Shown here: piece by piece, positions 4,518-7,235 of the stretch
How positions within the stretch are numbered: position 1 is the stretch's first letter
Layout: each line of letters begins with the position of its first letter
Source: Chloroflexota bacterium
GTDB lineage: Bacteria > Chloroflexota > UBA6077
Direction of reading: 5' to 3'
DNA length: 7,235 nt
NCBI GenBank assembly: GCA_021788565.1
Contig: JAJYKO010000268.1
Location: 1 to 7,235, forward strand
The notes under the pieces: generated by a model
What the model was told of the DNA's origin: nothing
The model's database searches: none
What the model saw: only the letters and a program-made list of their open reading frames with translations
Made by a program: the position numbers and the translations under genes

Positions 4518-7235
4518 TTGTCCGCTCCGCAATCAACGCCAGCGCCAGATAGCGACGCCACCAGGAACCTTTATCTAGGTCTAGATATCGGTTCAGTAAA
4601 TGCCCGCGCCGCGGTGGTGGATGTCTCCGGCCGTCTCGTGCTCGTGGACCACGAGAGGATAAACCGAGGTCCTGTGGCCGCGATAGGGACTATGCTCGAC
4701 CGCATCGGAAAGTCGATTCCCCTCGAGCGGATCTCGGGTGCTGGCGCCACTGGCTCTGGAAGGCAGCTGTACAACAGCGATGATGATTGGCAGCTGTTCA
4801 GTTCACCCTTCTGCGCGATTACGGGCGTGTTGTGGGACGGCGGGGAGCCACACACCATCGTCGAGATCGGTGCCCAGTCCGCACTGGTTATCGGCATGCC
4901 ACAAGGCTCCAGCGAGGCGTGGCGAGTGGCTCGCTCCCCGCTCTGTGCCGCAGGCACCGGACGTTTCCTGGAGCAACAGGCCTCTCGTCTTGGGATCAAC
5001 ATCGAGGAATTTGGGGCCCACGCGCTGGAATGGAGGGAAGCTCCTCCCCGCATAGCAGCGCGATGCAGCGTCTTCGCCAAATCCGATCTGATTCACCTGC
5101 AACAGAAAGGCTGGCCGATCTCAGGTATGCTGGCCGGCCTGTCGGACAGCATCGCCCGAATGATCGTGGCCCAGTGGCGCGACCGCTTCGAGCAACCGGT
5201 GTACTGCATCGGGGGCGTTTCCGCCAACCAGGGCGTGGTCAGAGCGCTCTCCCAGGTGCTGGGGGAACCGGTGGTCGTGCCCCTTATGCACGCCGATAGG
5301 GAGGCCATCGGGGCAGCCCTGCTCGCCAGGAGCGCCTCCGCTCGGCCGCGCGTCCTCCATCCCAGATCTGACGCGGAGGGAGAAGTCTTTCATATTGCCA
5401 GGCAGTTGGAGCCCTCATTCTCCCGGGATGGCTGGCAGCCACCGGTCCTGATGCGGAGTACGGTGGATGCCTATCTCGGCGTCGACGTCGGCTCCACCAG
5501 CACTAAGGCCGCCGTCATAACTGCTGAGGGAGAGCTGCTCGCCAAGAGCTACCTAATGACGGCCGGACAGCCGCTAGAAGCGGTCAAGCAGCTGATGGCG
5601 AGGCTGGCCGAGCAGGTGGACGGCAGGATACGGATCAAGGCCGCCGGGGTAACCGGCTCCGGCCGCTATCTTGTCGGCAACTTCATCGGCGCCGACCTGA
5701 TCAAGAACGAGATCACAGCTCAGACCCGGGCGGCCCTCCAGATTGACCCCAAGGTCAACACGATCTTCGAACTGGGTGGGCAGGACTCCAAGTACGTGTA
5801 CCTGGAGAACGGCACGGTGCTGGACTATCAGATGAACAAGGCCTGCGCCGCCGGAACCGGTAGCTTTATAGACGAGCTGGCGGAGCAGCTCGGCATATCC
5901 ACCCGCACCGGAGAATTCGCGAGGCTCGCCTTCCATGCTCAGAGTCAGCTCGATCTGGGGGAGAAGTGCACGGCCTTCATGAGCCAGGCAGTTACCTCGG
6001 CCCAGCACGCCGGTGTCTCGTCGGACGTCATCGTCTCAAGCCTGTCCACATCGTTGGCTAAGAACTACCGTTCCAAGGTAGTAGGCACCAGGCGGGTCGG
6101 CGATCGCGTCTTCCTCACTGGTGCCGTCTTCTACAATGAGGCCGTCGTGTCGGCCTTCAAGGCAGAGCTACCCGGCAAAGCCCTTGTCGTTCCGGACCAC
6201 AAAGAGGTGACGGGGGCGATAGGCGCAGCGCTCCTGGCCATGGAGGCGCAGCAGGAAGGGCGCCCTTCCGGCTTCCGAGGGTTCTCAGAGGTGGCGCAGG
6301 CCAGCTACGCCGTCACGAACTTTAACTGCCAGCAGTGCGAGAACAGCTGCGCCATCAGCGTCATGACCACCAGCACCGGCGAGAAGCTGTACTACGGCTC
6401 GCGCTGCGACCTCTTTGACGCCGGAATGGGCGCGAGGAGGGGCAAGGAGGAAACGCCGTTTACCGGCCGTGAAAAGCTCCTGTTCGGGGGCTACGACCCC
6501 GAGACGGGTACCGGACCCCTCGTGGGCGTGCCCCGAGCGTTGATGACGTACGACCTAGCCCCATTGCTGACCGGCTTTCTCAACGATCTTGGCGTTCGAG
6601 TCCGATATTCCACACCCACCAACAAGCGGGTGATCGAGAAGTCGCTTGAGCACGCCTACACCGACAGCTGCTTCCCGATCAAGTTGCTCCATGGCCACGT
6701 GGCCGAATTGCTGGAACAGGGTGCTGACTACGTTCTTGTGTCCAATGCCATCAGGATGGGCGCGAAGAACGGTGACGAAGACCAGCGCTATTCATGTCCT
6801 CTGGTCCAGGCAGGCCCCTACATAGTCCGGTCAGTGTTCGGCCTGGGTAACCGCTTGTTGGACCCCGTGATCGACCTGGCCAGGGGCGACGCTGCCTTGA
6901 TCGAGAGCTTTGCGACCATCGCCGAGCGGCTTGGGTTCGACCATGCGCGAGGCGTGAAGGCCGCGAGGCGCGCCCTCGACGACCAGCGCCAGTTTGAGGC
7001 ACGGTTGGTCCAGGAAGGGAAGAGAGTGCTGGAGGAGATAGAGGCGAACCCGGAGAGCATCGGCGTGGTGCTCCTATCTCGGTCCTACAATGCGCAGGAC
7101 GCGGGCGCCAACCTCGGGATGGCGCAGGAGCTGAATAAGCTCGGCGTCGTTCCCATTCCGCTCGACTACCTGCCTCTGGACAGCGTCGACGTCCGTGAGA
7201 TCTCCGACAGGCCGTACTGGAACTACGAGCGGAAG
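4518..7235 (+). CDS. Large acyl-CoA dehydratase activase-like protein (two ATPase domains plus DUF2229 region), 3' end missing
   Basis: 906 codons are seen without a stop, running off the window; full-length relatives are about 1,400 residues. Domain 1 (about 18-300) and domain 2 (about 319-580) are BadF/BadG/BcrA/BcrD-type ATPases of the actin/Hsp70 superfamily, which use ATP to push electrons from a [4Fe-4S] cluster to a partner enzyme. Domain 2 is canonical: LGVDVGSTSTKAAVI (320-334), VTGSGR, ELGGQDSK (418-425), CAAGTG with C443, and KCTAF with C484. Domain 1 keeps the two expected cluster cysteines (C143 in CAAGTG, C183 in RCSVFAKSD) but is altered in its phosphate motifs (GSVNARA; GAQSAL in place of GGQDSK). 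A linker has a cysteine set C604-x2-C607-x3-C611 and C630. From about 528 codons after domain 1 begins, a DUF2229-like part starts with VGVPRALMTYD and includes DSCFPIKLLHGH (C718) and YSCP (C760). No membrane segment is seen. The start is TTG with a strong ribosome site. The family is clear; the reaction and partner are not. Confidence 0.92.
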   Translation, partial: MSAPQSTPAPDSDATRNLYLGLDIGSVNARAAVVDVSGRLVLVDHERINRGPVAAIGTMLDRIGKSIPLERISGAGATGSGRQLYNSDDDWQLFSSPFCAITGVLWDGGEPHTIVEIGAQSALVIGMPQGSSEAWRVARSPLCAAGTGRFLEQQASRLGINIEEFGAHALEWREAPPRIAARCSVFAKSDLIHLQQKGWPISGMLAGLSDSIARMIVAQWRDRFEQPVYCIGGVSANQGVVRALSQVLGEPVVVPLMHADREAIGAALLARSASARPRVLHPRSDAEGEVFHIARQLEPSFSRDGWQPPVLMRSTVDAYLGVDVGSTSTKAAVITAEGELLAKSYLMTAGQPLEAVKQLMARLAEQVDGRIRIKAAGVTGSGRYLVGNFIGADLIKNEITAQTRAALQIDPKVNTIFELGGQDSKYVYLENGTVLDYQMNKACAAGTGSFIDELAEQLGISTRTGEFARLAFHAQSQLDLGEKCTAFMSQAVTSAQHAGVSSDVIVSSLSTSLAKNYRSKVVGTRRVGDRVFLTGAVFYNEAVVSAFKAELPGKALVVPDHKEVTGAIGAALLAMEAQQEGRPSGFRGFSEVAQASYAVTNFNCQQCENSCAISVMTTSTGEKLYYGSRCDLFDAGMGARRGKEETPFTGREKLLFGGYDPETGTGPLVGVPRALMTYDLAPLLTGFLNDLGVRVRYSTPTNKRVIEKSLEHAYTDSCFPIKLLHGHVAELLEQGADYVLVSNAIRMGAKNGDEDQRYSCPLVQAGPYIVRSVFGLGNRLLDPVIDLARGDAALIESFATIAERLGFDHARGVKAARRALDDQRQFEARLVQEGKRVLEEIEANPESIGVVLLSRSYNAQDAGANLGMAQELNKLGVVPIPLDYLPLDSVDVREISDRPYWNYERK

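Noticed and set aside
4571..5080. A 169-codon minus-strand open frame.
   Set aside because: It lies opposite the first ATPase domain, whose motifs are unmistakable; the peptide has no family character.
1..7235. tRNA, rRNA, CRISPR repeats, insertion sequence ends or phage attachment sites.
   Set aside because: I saw no cloverleaf, regularly spaced repeats, transposase motif or flanking target duplications; the window is filled by conserved single-copy type genes.

Overview
The window is GC-rich, gene-dense bacterial DNA with five protein-coding genes and no RNA gene, mobile element or CRISPR array. No gap between genes exceeds about 220 bases. Start codons, Shine-Dalgarno sites and promoter boxes are of ordinary bacterial type. 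A large two-ATPase activase of the 2-hydroxyacyl-CoA dehydratase activator family suggests an anaerobe or facultative anaerobe. A Chloroflexota-like or deep-branching Gram-positive-like organism is my best guess, but the sequence alone does not settle the taxonomy.

Layout from left to right: (1) manC on the + strand (5-1078), a mannose-1-phosphate guanylyltransferase for GDP-mannose supply; its upstream region lies outside the window. (2) A 12-bp perfect hairpin (1144-1171) between convergent genes. (3) A minus-strand block of secF (1209-2195), secD (2203-3609) and def (3826-4344), read in the order def, secD, secF. secD and secF are separated by 7 nt and form one transcription unit for the SecDF accessory part of the Sec translocon. 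(4) A 216-bp def-secD spacer. In secD direction it carries a near-consensus promoter, then an intrinsic terminator, then the secD start, an arrangement that could be an attenuator. (5) A 173-bp divergent region between def and the next gene, with two opposing promoter candidates and two good inverted repeats. (6) A long + strand gene that starts at a TTG (4518) with a strong Shine-Dalgarno and stays open to the end of the window (906 codons seen). It encodes two tandem BadF/BadG/BcrA/BcrD-type ATPase domains, a cysteine cluster and the start of a DUF2229-type region.

How the genes relate: def removes the N-formyl group from new polypeptides, and SecD/SecF use the proton-motive force to help proteins leave the membrane channel, so the minus-strand block is housekeeping for protein maturation and export. 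manC supplies an activated sugar for surface glycans. The large activase is the least understood gene. Its family uses ATP hydrolysis to drive low-potential electron transfer from a [4Fe-4S] cluster to a partner reductase or dehydratase, but the partner of these giant fused forms is generally unknown and none is visible here.

The points most worth a second look are the degenerate first ATPase domain of the activase, the interlocked divergent promoters with palindromes, and the promoter-terminator-leader ORF arrangement ahead of secDF.
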